In this document: one piece after another, positions 35,001 through 47,405 of the stretch
Position numbering within the stretch: position 1 is the first letter of the stretch
Layout of the letters: the number at the start of each line of letters is the position of its first letter
NCBI RefSeq assembly: GCF_932526225.1
Contig: NC_064036.1
Coordinates: 17,382,953-17,446,952, forward strand
Reading direction: 5' to 3'
Source of the DNA: Nematostella vectensis
Lineage: Eukaryota; Cnidaria; Anthozoa; Actiniaria; Edwardsiidae
DNA: 64,000 nucleotides
Program-made: the position numbers and the translations under genes
Notes under the pieces: generated by a model
Seen by the model: only the letters and a program-made list of their open reading frames with translations
What the model was told of the DNA's origin: nothing
Databases searched by the model: none

Positions 35001-38000
35001 ATGTTGCTCACATTGACTTTCAGACTGATTACAAGGTGTCTTTACTTGCTAAAGGGAACTTCCGTTCCTATCACATGATCTACCAACTGATCTACAAGTG
35101 CCGCATCATTCTTATAGACACAGATTACTCCACCTACAGTGGGTGTCTCCCAGACTGGCTGTACTACTGGAGCGCACTTGGATCTAAACCCCCTCTTATA
35201 GGCTTCTGGAGTCTGCCTGCAGGGAGGACAAAAAAGACCTGGGGTATGTGTGTGTGTTTTGTAACAACTGTATTGAGTATTTACAATGCAATAGACAAAT
35301 GAAAAGAAATAAAATTATCACAATTGATTTAAGTAAAGTAAAGATGTTTAGAAGGTGCCGACCCATCCCCTTTTGATTTTTGTATGCTTCTAATACATTG
35401 TTTGTTTTATTACTATTATATTATATTATTCTACATATGTAGAATACACACCCTGATTTTTTAGGTCTTTAAAAAAAAAGATAGAAAAGAAAAGAATTTG
35501 ACAAAAATGGAAATGAAAAGTGAAAAAAAATATGTTGAAAAATGATATTCAAAACCAGTAAAAGTCAATAAAAACAGGCATGCTAGAGGCAAAAACAAAC
35601 ACAAAAGCAGTTTTTTTATGTTCAAGTTTTTATTTACGCAATGACGCTCCCTCACACATGATTTATTGGCCCATTTGTTGTTGCTGTCTGGGTCATGGTA
35701 AATGAGATTGTCTCCCGGTTGTTAGAGCTAGGAGCTTTTTATTGTTTTATTTCTATGAAAATTTTTGACCTCTCAAACAAGAAGTCTTATATATAATACT
35801 GTACTCACCCCAATTTTGGAGGTCATTTTCGTGTGAAAAAAGTGTGTATTATTCAAGAGTAAATTAGGTGATTTTTATTTTCAACTACGTGTACAATATG
35901 TACTGGTGTAGAATATAGAAGCCTGCAATTTAGTCATTTACCTGGTGTTGTTATAGAGATAAACCAGCCTTGAGCCATTTTTAGCTGGATCTCGGATTTT
36001 GAACAAAAAATGAAAAACGGGGGGAGGGGAGGGGGGCGAGGAAGGAGAGAGAGAAGAAATGCGTGCTGGATTTGTGGCCCTCCATGATTCGCAGTTTTGG
36101 ACTTCGTCTGCTGAGGGACAAATTTGCATTTGGAATTGAGCATGAAAAGATTAGCATTTGTTTAAGGGCTTACAATTGTGTACAACATCAACAATGTTCT
36201 TCATTTTGTCTTTATAACTCTCTTAAAGGTCTAACAGATGAAGATCTTGCCAATTGGCTAAGTGACAAGAAGAATTTGAAGCCAGATGAGGTGCGGCTTG
36301 AAAGATACTACACATGGTACGATGGCATGCAAGCTTCTATTTATAAGCATGGAAGTCTGAAGAAGTTCCAGGAGGTTGCTCTAAAGCGGTGCATTCGCAG
36401 CAGAAAACAGATCCTGACCAATTTCCCTCAGTCTGCTAGGTCTCAGAGAAAACGAAATTTTCAGAGATTTCAGAACGAACATAACCATTTGAAGGAGTTT
36501 CTTGCCAAACAGAAGGGAAATGCTGAGCATTTATGCTACTCCAAACCAAAAAAGATTGGTCGGGACTACATTGAAGGTAATTATGCAATTAAATAGCATG
36601 TGATTACTATTGTAGCAGCCTTACCCCCTTAATTTGTTTACAATTAGCAATACAGGAACTGTGGGAAGACATGCCCGTAGCCAGGGAGGGTTTAGAAGTT
36701 TGGAAGAACTGCCACTCGACTGGAGGGTTCGCTCTAATGAAGGAAAATGAAGAACTATTATGTGCTAGCCTGCTAGGACGAGCTACCTAAAAGAAAATGA
36801 TCTGCTAAATTAGTAAACAACCCCTCTGCTCAAAATCCTGGCTACAAGCCTGGAAATGTATATGCATTTGTATTTTCCTCCTTTTTTTTTAAACTATTTA
36901 TCATACATACCTTCTTTGATTGTTGGAAATAATGTTGTTTGTTGGACTTAGGGCTTTTACACAAGAGTGGGAAGAAACAGCTGTACAGTTTTGTGGAGTT
37001 CATCCAGGAGTGCAAGGATAGGTGTAGCGCTTCCACACCCTATCTACTCAAGGATGTCCCCAAGTGTGTGTCACGGGTATATAAGATGTGCAGTGATGTG
37101 TATGAGCGTCATGTGCAAGCAAGTGAACTGCTAGCTCTTTCAGACAAATACATGGCAAGGGCACAGGAAGTATGGGACTGGCAAAGTGCCAATGGACTGG
37201 ACTACATGAAGAAGTACCGCAGCTGCAAAGTGGTGAAAGCCCATCTTGCATTCAAGTGCGTGTACTTCAGGGGTAGATAGGGGATGAGGAATGAATAGGA
37301 ATAGGGTTATAGTATTGAGAATCAGTGAAATGATAATGTATATTAGGTAATGGGATAATGGGAGGGGTTATAGGAAAGAGAGGGGGTGCTCATGACAATA
37401 TAGGGGGTGGTGGTCATGACAATGAAGCGCGGTGGTGGTCATGATAATGAAGGGGGTGGTGGTCATGACAAAGAAGGGGGGTGGTGGTCATGACAATGAA
37501 GCGGGGTGTTGGTCATGATAATGAAGGGGGATGGTGGTCATGACAATGAAGCGGGGTGTTGGTCATGATAATGAAGGGGGATGGTGGTCATGACAATGAA
37601 GCGGGGTGTTGGTCATAATAATGAAGGGGGTGGTGGTCATGACAAGGAAGGGGGGTGGTGGTCATGACAATGAAGGGCTAGTGGTGGTCATTAGCTTGGT
37701 GGGTTACTATATGTGCATTTTCCATCACCAGCTCAATAACTCGCAAATTACTGTCAAACTATTTCAGAGAGTATGTTTGTCATGGCAACGAACACGACTT
37801 TGAATGTCTCAGACTGCACTTCGAGGGACTTGAATCCTTATCTATTTGGCTAGAGAGCAACCAATGGGTCACCAAGCTTATTGACTCATCTTTGGTTCAA
37901 ATTCTGCAAGATGTGTCTACAGAAAAACCCTGCAAAGACCCAGATGGCCAGACAATCAAGAGACTAGTCCGACGATACTTGAAAACCGGACGTAAGGAGG

Positions 38001-38128
38001 ACTTTGATAAGGTGTTGAAGAAACTTTGCGAGAAGGCGAACGAGTTTTTGACTGTACATAGAGCCCACGTGGATGAGTTGGAACGAACACTAGGAAGCAA
38101 CTCATCGCCAATAAACACGACGTCTTAA
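32078..38128 (+). CDS. F-box protein, 6 exons, about 510 residues
   Basis: Exons 32078-32263, 35024-35243, 36229-36576, 36648-36761, 36952-37255 and 37768-38128 join in phase to 1533 bases including TAA. The first exon encodes an F-box (LFSSLSSEVLSIILSYLPAK, then LNLSETCRRFKELC and LWKDLCK), the Skp1-binding module of SCF ubiquitin ligases. The rest is mostly charged and helical, with no repeat substrate domain recognised: YSGCLPDWLYYWSALGSKPP, then a basic helix (KRCIRSRKQ), FVEFIQECKDRCSAST and a C-terminal helix (KKLCEKANEFLTVHRAHVDE). A role as an SCF substrate adaptor is inferred from the F-box only. The fourth exon uses a weak donor (TTAT/GTGCTA), chosen because it alone keeps phase. 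Intron 1 holds a reverse-transcriptase fragment; intron 5 holds a minisatellite. Confidence 0.75.
32735..32890 (+). repeat. Dispersed repeat, arm 1 of an inverted pair in F-box intron 1
   Basis: TAAGGGAAAGTTTATTTATT at about 32736 and the following CCCGAGG and G-rich stretch match, in opposite orientation, the segment at 34790-34950. The two copies bracket the reverse-transcriptase insertion. Confidence 0.55.
33262..34670 (+). mobile_element. Non-LTR reverse-transcriptase fragment between 57-bp direct repeats
   Basis: An open frame from 33447 to 34610 encodes the front of a LINE-type reverse transcriptase. It has a short linker tail, then KTNKSSGPDPIPARIWN, LRPIALTSQLAKVLE, FSDFSKGFDLVDHNV and GGIPQGTRLAPLLFAILVN. 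It stops at KYVD, exactly before the YxDD catalytic box, so it cannot be active. About 57 near-identical bases (starting TCTCACCTTTGAGAAATTGA) occur at about 33265-33321 and 34612-34668, with one clear mismatch, flanking the fragment. Both ends of the element are missing. It is in the sense orientation of the F-box gene. CR1/L2/Jockey-like origin is likely, but the clade is not fixed. Confidence 0.8.
34790..34950 (-). repeat. Dispersed repeat, arm 2 of an inverted pair in F-box intron 1
   Basis: Its reverse complement begins TTAGGGAAAGTTCATTTATT and matches 32735-32890, including the CCCGAGG and G-rich part. Confidence 0.55.
37380..37690 (+). repeat. About 27-bp GGTGGTGGTCATGACAATGA minisatellite
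   Basis: About 12 copies with GACA/GATA and GGGG/GCGG variants, inside the last intron of the F-box gene. Unlike the other intronic arrays here, it shows no match to the neighbouring splice sites. Confidence 0.85.
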
Positions 38129-40629
38129 TAAGATATAATCCAGAATTGTACAGATTACTAACACTTTAATATTATACCCTGATGATGAGGGATGAGGGGT
38201 TCCTAAGACAATAATAATGAGGTATGATTAGTATTTTTGTGTTATTTTTTTTTTTTTTTTGTTATTGTAGAAAAGATACCAGAATTTACCAAAACGTTGG
38301 TTTACAATTATAAAAGATTATATGGTTTTATGGATTTTGAATACAAATATATTTACTAACCACGTAAGGATCAAAATTATGTTGAAGGTTCCGGGTCATT
38401 TGCCCCAAAAATAACGGGATCACAAGATTTATTTATGGGCTCAGGGACCAACGTTACCCCCAATTTTGGCATCAGGGATTTTTTTAAATAGCCCTGGGAT
38501 TGGGATCACTTGAATATATACTTCGTTATTAACCTGTACTAATACACGATGAAATGCTTCTCCCTGGATATACAAGGCATAATTCCATGTATCGATTTTT
38601 ATTATTTTCAAGGGCCAGGTTACCGTTTACATAATACAGTTAATCCTAGAATACTGTTCATCCTGGATGAAAAAAGAGGTCGTCAAACAAAGTGTAATAG
38701 CCAAGCTAGTACAAAAGAAAACGCAGACAAGGGGAATTTCGGTTCTACATTTCCCTCATGCATGGCTTATTCATACAGAGTTTTTTTTCACGAATGTTCA
38801 TTATTGCCGTAAGTTTTGAGATTCAAAAGCAGGACCGTAGCAGCCTCGAAATATTGGGGGGCACAATACAGAAACATTAAGAAAATATTGGGGGTGGCAC
38901 AGTCACGCCCCTACTGGTCATTTCCTTATAATTTGTTAAAGTATTGGGGGGCACGAGAAGTAGCAAATAATTCCCGGAGATTTTAATGACTTCTTGCCAA
39001 GAAAAATGTATTTTTATTTTATTTTACTATATAGACCATCCTTCCAGACATGCTGAAACACCGTACGGTAGCTAAAGCTTTACGGCTAGGCTGAAGATTT
39101 CGACCCCAGCACCGCTTTCTGGCAAACTGTGGGGTGGGGAGGCAATAACAAGGATCACAGCCCTGTCTTAGTCGGTTACGCCACGCACAGCTCGCTAAGA
39201 TATAGACTTTGGGGTCTTTTTCACGCTTGCGTCTTTTGGGAATTAGCATGTTGCCATAGTAGTGTGGTGAGTTCGCCATATCATGCACAGCACTCCTTGA
39301 CCTAGAGTATATTGCCGCATTTAGCCTTTTGCTCTTCTCTGCTCAGTCGCGCACGTGCATATGATATATTCGTGTTGCCGCCTCAGACAAAGGGCGGAGG
39401 GGGTATTTATTTTGTTACATATGGCTTTCTGGCAGCCCAAGGGGAGTGGTTGGGTGGGGGGGGGGGGTAAACCCCCAAAACCCTCCCCCCAGATACGCTA
39501 CTGCTTGTGTTCAGTCGCAACTGCTTGTGTTCAGTCGCAATCTTTCGTGCTCAGCAACAAGATAAGTTAATTGAACTATGCTAAAATGTGCGCGATCTGA
39601 AGATGGCCCATGCGCTCATTTTAATCAAAAGGGGGAATATTTAGGCGTTCATATTCTTCCACTTTCATCACGATTGGGTTAAGTATAAGACAAAATAAAT
39701 ATCGAAAAACAGGCTCTTGGAATGTTAACAAATTAACCAGCGGGATACGATGCGTGCAAGGGGAGGGGGGAGTAGACGAATTGCCGAAAGTGGATCGTGA
39801 ACCGTAACTTTTTTTCTTGCATTCTTTGAAACCGCGAAATGAAAACAAAAATAGTTCCAAAGAAGGTTGGGGGGACACGTCCCCAACCCCTCCCCCCCCC
39901 CCCCGGCGAAGCTGTGCCCCAATATTTTCTTAAATGTTACTGTATCCCCCCCCCCCCCCCCCCCCCCCCGTGATAATTCAAGCATCTTGTATAACCGTGA
40001 GGGGGATTGGGTCTAGCTTTGAAAACTTTTTCTCTTAAATAAAGCGTTTAATGCAGCCGACGACAGTTTTATCTTGAAATATTAAAAAATAGCGTTATAT
40101 TTCCCCTACAAAAAAAACAATCAGATATTTCGCCTATGTTTTGGAAATGCAAGGTCTTTTAAATTTCACCACAGGGAGTCCGCGATGGACGCTTTTTTTC
40201 TAATTTTTATTCCGTTATTACACAAAATCCTCAAGTGGTACCGGTGGGCACCGGTCTCAATATTCATTAGCATCCTCTTGGCTATTTTAAGCCAAGTTTG
40301 GTGCTTTTGTTCGCTATGTATAGATTGAAACACTAAGCTACCGGACTACGTCGGGAGAGGCTATTTTGGTGTCCCCGCCCATTCCACTCTTTTACGCTTG
40401 AGCGCTTTCAAGATAACAGGCTGACAATAGGCTGACAGAAAAGACAGAAAAAGAGGAAAAGATTAACGAGCTTAAATTCCTCAACTTTCTCTCAGATTAC
40501 CTGTGCATCGCAGAGCATCCCATGCCAAGCGCTTGCCCCGCCCCCTGCCCTACGGTTGACCCCATTGAGCCCGCGATATCAGCTGCACAGCAAGGAAGTC
40601 AGCCATCTTGTAATCCGCGAACTCACAAA
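38129..40629. other. Intergenic interval between the F-box gene and VPS26
   Basis: Dispersed GGGGCACA/ATATT repeat units lie at 38840-38965 and 39865-39975, with very long C-runs at about 39893-39904 and 39948-39969. The minus-strand frames at 39019-39288 and 39621-39985 lack any support as genes. The 250 bases before VPS26 are the likely promoter region, without a clear TATA box. Confidence 0.5.
38840..38965. repeat. Dispersed GGGGCACA/ATATT repeat unit
   Basis: TATTGGGGGGCACAATAC, CACGCCCCTACTGGTCATTT and CCTTATAATTTGTTAAAG match the units at 19300-19490 and 58590-58735 in order. Confidence 0.7.
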
Positions 40630-43600
40630 ATGGTGCGGGATCTTTGATTAATTTTCCTTGATTTCGCCTATTTCTTATCAATTTCTTACTTGTTTATACG
40701 CTTCCAGAGCTTCTTTGGGTTTGGCCAGACTGCTGAGCTTGAAATCGCGCTCACTGGGGCCGATAAACGCAAGCAAGTAGATGTCAAAAATGAGGATGGA
40801 AAGAAGGAGAGGTTGTTTCTCTTTTACGACGGAGAAAGCGTTACTGGGAAGGTATGACATGTGTTGCATTGAGTGTTGAATGAGTAACACTAGCATAGAA
40901 GCAATATAGCTTTATTTGCTGTGCAGCGAATGAGACTTCTTGGCATTCTTATCCAGCTATATCACATTGGAGAGATCGTAAAGATGGAAGCTCACATGAC
41001 TTATGTGACGATTGAATGAATTCTCTAAGTCCTTCTCTTTTATATTAATGCTAATTTTTGGTTTATGTGTAAATCTAGAAGATCGTCATTCATGATAATT
41101 TGACTTTTACCATAGTAAAATGAAGTTATTGTTGAAATGTTTTAACTGTTTTCACTTGCAAATTTATGAAAGTTTTGTCTACATAGTTTTGTCATAAGTA
41201 CGAACTTTGTTATGTGAAAGTGAGAGATTTGTTTTAGTTTTGTCATACTACTATTTAAAAAAGGTTTGCATTTGCGATCACGAAGCATTCATAGTTTCCT
41301 ACATGGAAAATATGTAAGACATATTATACTACACGCTGAAACATTCATACACTATTAATTGGCTTCAAACAAGGTTTAACCAAAGCTTCATTTTTATCTA
41401 TTTATTTCATTCAACTCTATTTCTATTATGACAATTGTTTTTGTATATCCATGTAATTGAGATTAATGTAACACACAAATTATTTTATGTTCAAGGTTCA
41501 TATCAATCTCAAAAATCCTGGGAAGAAGCTAGAACACCAAGGAATCAAAATCGAATTTATTGGACAAATAGGTGCTGTGAGTTTTACTGTGTAACCACTA
41601 ATCACCATATGTTACTCATTTGCAACTAATAAACTTATAATATTGTCAAGTGGAGTTCCATAATACCAGCCAACAGTTTTTCCAGGATTGGCTGAGAAGG
41701 GGGGGGGGGGGGGGGGGGGAGGGTGCACCGTCATAGGAATCATATGGAAAAAGCTTAGAATTTGAACATTTCTCAATAAGAAATGACCCACTTTTAGCCG
41801 CCAAGGGTGGGGGGGGGGTTAGTGCGCATTCTGCACACCCCTGTGTACACGCCTGGTTATATTAATGGGTTATGGCCACACTTCTGTTAAAGGGTGCTAA
41901 ATAAACAATTTTTTGTGTATTTAGTACATCCATAAAATAAAAGAGTATGACTGCCTTGCTATGCAATAATCAACACCAAAATTCAGAAACGTCAAAGACA
42001 CAGCAGAGTGGCTCACCCTATACCCTAGCTTGTCCTAATGAACTTAACTCTTGTTGTGTGTTTATTGTTAGATTAGTCACCTGATCAGATGAACTTACTT
42101 TACACATAGTTGCATTTTTTTTTTCGTAAATTGGAGTTGTTCCCTAATAAAATAGACTTACATATTGTTGTGTGTTTATTGTTAGAATGGTTACCTGATC
42201 AGATGAAATTACTTTACACATAGTTGCATTTTTTTTTCGTAAATTGGAGTTGTTCCCTAATAAAATAGACTTACATATTGTTGTGTGTTTATTGTTAGAA
42301 TGGTTACCTGGTTAGATTAACTTACTTTACACATAGTTGCATGTTTTTTTCGTAAATTGGAGTTGTTCCCTAATAAAATAGACTTACATATTGTTTTGTG
42401 TTTATTGTTAGAATGGTTACCTGGTTAGATTAACTTACTTTACACATAGTTGCATGTTTTTTTTTTTGTAAATTAGAGTTGTTCCCTTATAAAATAGACT
42501 TACATATTGTTGTGTGCTTTTTGTGTAAGAGTGGTTACCTGATAAAATGGACTTAATGTACATATAGTTGTTTTTTTCTTAAATTTGAGTTGTTCCCTAT
42601 TATAATGGACTTACATATTGTTGTGTGTTTGTTGTTAGAGTGGTTACTTGATCAAATGGACTTAATGTACATATAGTTGAGTGTTTTTTTCGTAAATTGA
42701 AGTTGTTCCCTAATTGAATGGACTTACATATTGTTGTGTGTTTGCTTTTTTATTAGGGTTATCCCATGTTAGTGGGCCTAATAAACTTTCATATTTTGTG
42801 TTTATTGTTTATTAGAGCTGTTCTATGATAGAGGAAATCATCATGAGTTCACATCTCTTGTACGTGAACTGGCAAGACCAGGCGAGCTAACTCAGAGTGT
42901 CTGCTATGACTTTGAGTTTGTCAATGTTGAGAAGCCCTATGAGACTTACACTGGTGCTAATGTCAGATTGAGGTGAGTTGGAATTTCAGACTGATTCCAT
43001 GCATAGACCTGGAATTTCCCAAATACAAAGTATGACATCAATGTGTGGCTTGCTCATTAGAAAAAGGGATGTAATGTCAACTGTTCATGACAGTATGTTG
43101 TCTTTGGTTGATTTTTTTTAGTTAAAAATGTGGTACCTAAGATAGTAAATAAGTCACTAGGGGTGGATCAAGCATTCTACTACATGGGAGTCTATCCTGG
43201 GAGAGGGAGAGAGAAAATATTTTATTAGACAATGTCAAAGGCAGTCTTATCCATAAAATGCATTATTCCTTCCAGAAATTCCAACTCCAAATATCTTTAA
43301 TAACACCAATGAGATAATGTATATTAGGGTTTTGTTGGGGCATACATCTGTTTGGCATTTTTTGAACATAACACTTTAGGCAGCCCAAAAAGAGGGGAGG
43401 TTTAAACCCTGTTAACCCTCGCAATGGATTCGGTACTGTGTACTTAGGTTTTGCAAATATTTCTAAAAATGAAATTTTATGTTTTCCAGATATTTTCTGA
43501 GAGTAACGATTGTCAGGAGGCTATCTGATGTCACAAAAGAGATGGACTTGGCTGTCCACACGTTGTCTAGCTATCCTGACATGAATACTAGGTATGTACA

Positions 43601-45702
43601 GGACATTGCCTAGCTATTTGGTGCAATCAACTGTCAGTTGGTTGCACCAAATGTTTATTGATACAACCCCACGCAAATGTACTTTTGATACAATACAGAA
43701 AGTGATGAAGGTGATTATGTTGTGTAGTTTTAATATTATCAAATCCTAATCTTCAGTAAATTCTTTTTTCAGCATAAAAATGGAGGTTGGGATTGAAGAC
43801 TGCCTGCACATAGAATTTGAATACAACAAGTCAAAGTAAGCTTGGTTTTTACCATACAGCTTCATGCTACTTGCACTCTTATTAGTTGGTTAATGGGGCA
43901 TACATCCCTGTTCAGTCCGCTCAAAAGCAATGCAACACTCTGTGATGAAAAACTCTCTTGATACAGATTCTCTTATTGACCTCATTGGCTTAGGCTCTAC
44001 ATAACGAATTAATGGAGCCCTGGTTTTTTAATCAATTTTTTTGCCTGTGAGGTTCATTCTTTGGCCATTAACAATAGAAAACTTATCGGGTCCATAAGCT
44101 TGCATATGTACAGCCGACACACTCAGTCAATAAGAGGTATAAGGCATTATTTATAATGTTCTTTTCATCAGTCAGTATAATGCATGATTAATTAACATGG
44201 ATCCTTTGCATCTAGGTACCACCTAAAGGATGTGATTGTGGGTAAAATTTATTTCCTACTGGTAAGAATCAAGATAAAACACATGGAGCTGGCAATCATC
44301 AAAAGGGAGACTACAGGCACTGGTGAGCTTGCTTGGTTACCTTGAGCAGGTCACACAAAGTAGGCCATGGTCTCATGCTGTTACTAAGGTTCTTTAAACA
44401 AGGACCTGCACTATAAAGGGCTTGGCTCCGCCGCCTTTCGGCTGAATAAAATTCAAACATCAAGATGACAGCACGCCATAACATTGCGTCGGTACTATGT
44501 TATATTTAATAATTTGAACTATTTTTAGTGCACATTCCTGCTCTTTTGGTGGGTTATTCATTGTTAGAAGCCAAGAGAAAATAAACTAAGCAAAACGAGA
44601 AGAAAATCGCTTCAAAAGTTGAGTTTGGGTTTTGCTACTCGTGGGCAAACAAGACACGATGAACGCCGGAGCTCTGCACTGCGTAGCAGTTTACTGACAA
44701 CTGAGCCTTTTGTGGACCTGGTCCAGGCCTTTTTATAGTGCCGGTCCTTGTTTAAGGTTGGCAAGTGAGTTTCTAACATAAAAAAAACAATAATAGAAAT
44801 AGAGAACAAACTATATGTGGCTACCAATGTAGGGTGTTTATTTACCATAATAATTAGATTTTTGGTTTTGATATTGCAGGGCCAAATACTTATAATGAGA
44901 ACGAGACAATAGCCAAATATGAAATCATGGATGGTGCTCCCGTCAGGGGTAGGTATCCGCTGGGAGTTGGTTGTCAGTTTGTTCAGCCAAGAAGTACAAT
45001 GGGCTCAGTGGGCCATTTGCTCCAGTATATGAGACTCGATTTGCAATTTGTTAAATGTATTTAGGCTTACTAGGAGCTTAACTACCTCACTGCTACAGTA
45101 GCTTAACCATGAAATAGCAAATGATGTCATTGTTCATTATAGGTTGATCTATACGAGTTTATAGCAAATAAAGTTTTTCATTCCAGGAGAATCTATACCA
45201 ATCAGGCTGTTCCTTGCTGGTTATGAACTGACTCCAACATTTAAGGATGTCAACAAGAAATTCTCTGTCAGGTTTTTCTTGAACTTGGTTTTAGTTGATG
45301 AAGAAGAAAGAAGATACTTCAAACAGCAGGTACAGTGTACCAGAAAAAATGATATTTCAGGAACATACAGTAACTTGACTGAAAGGTATTCCCAATATTA
45401 TATTTCTAACTCTAGATGACCTGGTCACATACTCGAAACAGTTGTTTTTCTCTTTTGTATTGCTACAATGCCCTCAAACATCCCCAAAATTCTGTGTCAG
45501 ACTTATAATACACAGTAGCCTCTTTACACCAGATAATATTTATCTTGTGCACCATTCGGTGTTTGAGTAAGAATGTCTATTCTTTTTGTAGGAAATAATT
45601 TTGTGGAGGAAAGGAGAACTGAGGAAAAAACAAGTCTACCATGCTGATGCAACTGGCAGGTTTGAGAGAGCAGAGGAGAAAAAATCAGCACCTGAGGAAT
45701 AG
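40630..45702 (+). CDS. VPS26: VPS26, retromer core subunit, 10 exons, 324 residues
   Basis: Exons 40630-40632 (ATG only), 40708-40851, 41496-41571, 42816-42972, 43490-43591, 43773-43835, 44216-44322, 44880-44948, 45187-45329 and 45592-45702 give exactly 325 codons with the stop. The product matches the arrestin-fold VPS26 family along its whole length: [136 protein letters not shown] and VDEEERRYFKQQEIILWRKG. The size equals that of animal VPS26A/B. In the retromer, VPS26 binds VPS35 and sorting nexins on endosomes to recycle receptors. The start codon is cut from the rest by a 75-base intron; the acceptor CTTCCAG is good. Intron 3 holds a tandem array. Confidence 0.96.
41680..41870 (-). repeat. 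Dispersed repeat family 2, copy in VPS26 intron
   Basis: Its reverse complement starts at a GTGTACACAGGGG phrase, runs through TGGGTCATTTCTTATTGAGAA and ends GCACCCTCCC...CAGCCAATCCTGG. The same order is seen at 52440-52590. Both copies lie in introns. Confidence 0.65.
42040..42836 (+). repeat. About 117-bp tandem array (about 7 copies) ending on the exon 4 acceptor
   Basis: Units share GTGTGTTTATTGTTAG, TTACTTTACACATAGTTG and GGAGTTGTTCCCTAATAAAA. The last, most diverged unit is the real acceptor of VPS26 exon 4, GTGTTTATTGTTTATTAG/AG. Each unit thus repeats an acceptor-like TTGTTAG/A, followed by sequence similar to the first exon bases. Confidence 0.8.
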
Positions 45703-46595
45703 ATGGCGATAATCTTTTATACATTTGGAAATGGATTTGATAGGTCAGGGTATTTGAACAGTTTGGAAACGGGAAAATGAAGTCAAGCATAAATTACAGT
45801 GTTCTGTATATTATTCATATTTTTGGTTTAAACAAGTGCAATCTAGCCCACATAAACATCAAGCAATTTTTACCACATAACAGTCAAATATAAATATCTG
45901 TACTTTTATGACTTATAATATCCATTGTAGAAACATTGCTTTCATTTGCAAGGTTCTCTGAATCTGAAACAAGGGAGTCTGGGAAAACGGCTTTCCTGTG
46001 TCAATCAAACATTCTGGCAACCTATCATAGACTTAGCATAACAGTTGAATAGGTTCCTTTTATTACAAATAGAATATAAGATTGTGAAATCTCCTAAGAA
46101 TTCTGTGCAATGTTCTTTACAGTAGATCTTGTCATAGAGCCTTCTTCAAGTACAGAATATTTTTTTTTATTGATTATCATTTTGAAGTACTGTATATCTA
46201 TCCATTCTTTCATATGTATATTGAAAGAAGAAAATGGCTGTTTGTCACTGTTGTAAGCGGAATCAAGTCTGGAAAGAGATATATAGGCCTTTGAGATAGA
46301 AAGATTGGTATGGTTCTATTGACAGTGCTGCTTTGCTATTATGACAGACAGTCGCGCTAGACCTTTATGCACTTCATGTGATATGAATATTCCAGATTTG
46401 AAATCAGATAATACCTGCTCCCACACCTAATGGATCAAGGCCCTTAGGGTTTGTAAAAAAAGACAGTGAGCTGGAGACTGCTGCATATTGTTTATTGTTT
46501 AATTCACTACACCAATAGAAATAAAAAATAATAATTATAAAATATTGATGCTTTCTTGTAGTATAGATAACAGTGTGCCATGCATGTTGGTCACT

Positions 46596-46609
46596 CAGAC
46601 AGACCGACC

Positions 46610-46647
<38 letters not shown>
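46596..46647. repeat. GACA tetranucleotide microsatellite
   Basis: About ten uninterrupted CAGA units, flanked by degenerate GACCGACC. Confidence 0.95.
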
Positions 46648-47264
46648 TTTTATTATTTTATTGTTTTTTAGTGCCGTGAACAAAGATGTACATAGGCCAT
46701 TATTCTCTAACATTGATAAGTGAGATCGTCTAATTATAAGAGGACTATTTTGAAGGGGGGAGGGGTGGGTTTTTTTAATTTCCTGTAAGCTGTTTTCTGA
46801 GGAAAAAATATTCCTGCAACCCAATATGAATAAAAAAAAAAACATACCATTTTCTATTAAAATAATCGAGGTATGACTAAAATAATCAGGTGTTTTGAAG
46901 AATACCAACACAGTAATTCGGACAGAGAACATGAAAAATATTAACACAAACACAACACTAAATTACATTTCCTTTTCAGCAAGTTATTATTTTTTCACTT
47001 TGTTTTTTGTTTTCGTACAATGTTTACCGTTAGATTAATAAGCACAAATAGAGAGCTTGGGCTACCTGTGACTTCACTCCTTTTCACTATTTGAGTAATG
47101 ACAACATTGGATTGATGCGAAACATTGGATTGATGATAAACATTGGATTTATGCGAAATAATTGACCCAAATGTTCTGGGGGGGGGGGGGGGGATGATAC
47201 GAGATGATATTTTGAGGCGAATACAAGGGGTCGGCTGCAATCGCTCCCTTTCCCTACATTCTCG

Positions 47265-47405
47265 CCTTCCCCACATCTTCCAACAAATTATTGCGACGCG
47301 TGCGTGAAAGCGAGGATAAAAAACAAACTTTGCCATCTTTTTTACAATTTTGACGCCTGGCCTCGGTTTCACGCGCGCGTCGCAAAAAGATGTAGGGAAG
47401 GTAAA
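47265..47405. repeat. Imperfect long inverted repeat (foldback/MITE-like)
   Basis: The left arm includes GCGACGCGTGCGTGAAAGCG and the right arm includes CGGTTTCACGCGCGCGTCGC, its near reverse complement. The outer parts also pair (CTTCCCCACATCTT against AAGATGTAGGGAAG). Arms of about 40 bases surround a loop of about 55 bases. Confidence 0.7.

Noticed and set aside
37380-37690. Splice-junction-derived array in the F-box gene
   Set aside because: Compared with the exon ends at 37255 and 37768, it shows no clear similarity, so it was not counted with the five junction-seeded arrays.
39019-39985. Minus-strand frames of 85-89 codons
   Set aside because: No domain, no splice context, and partly composed of G/C-run repeat sequence.
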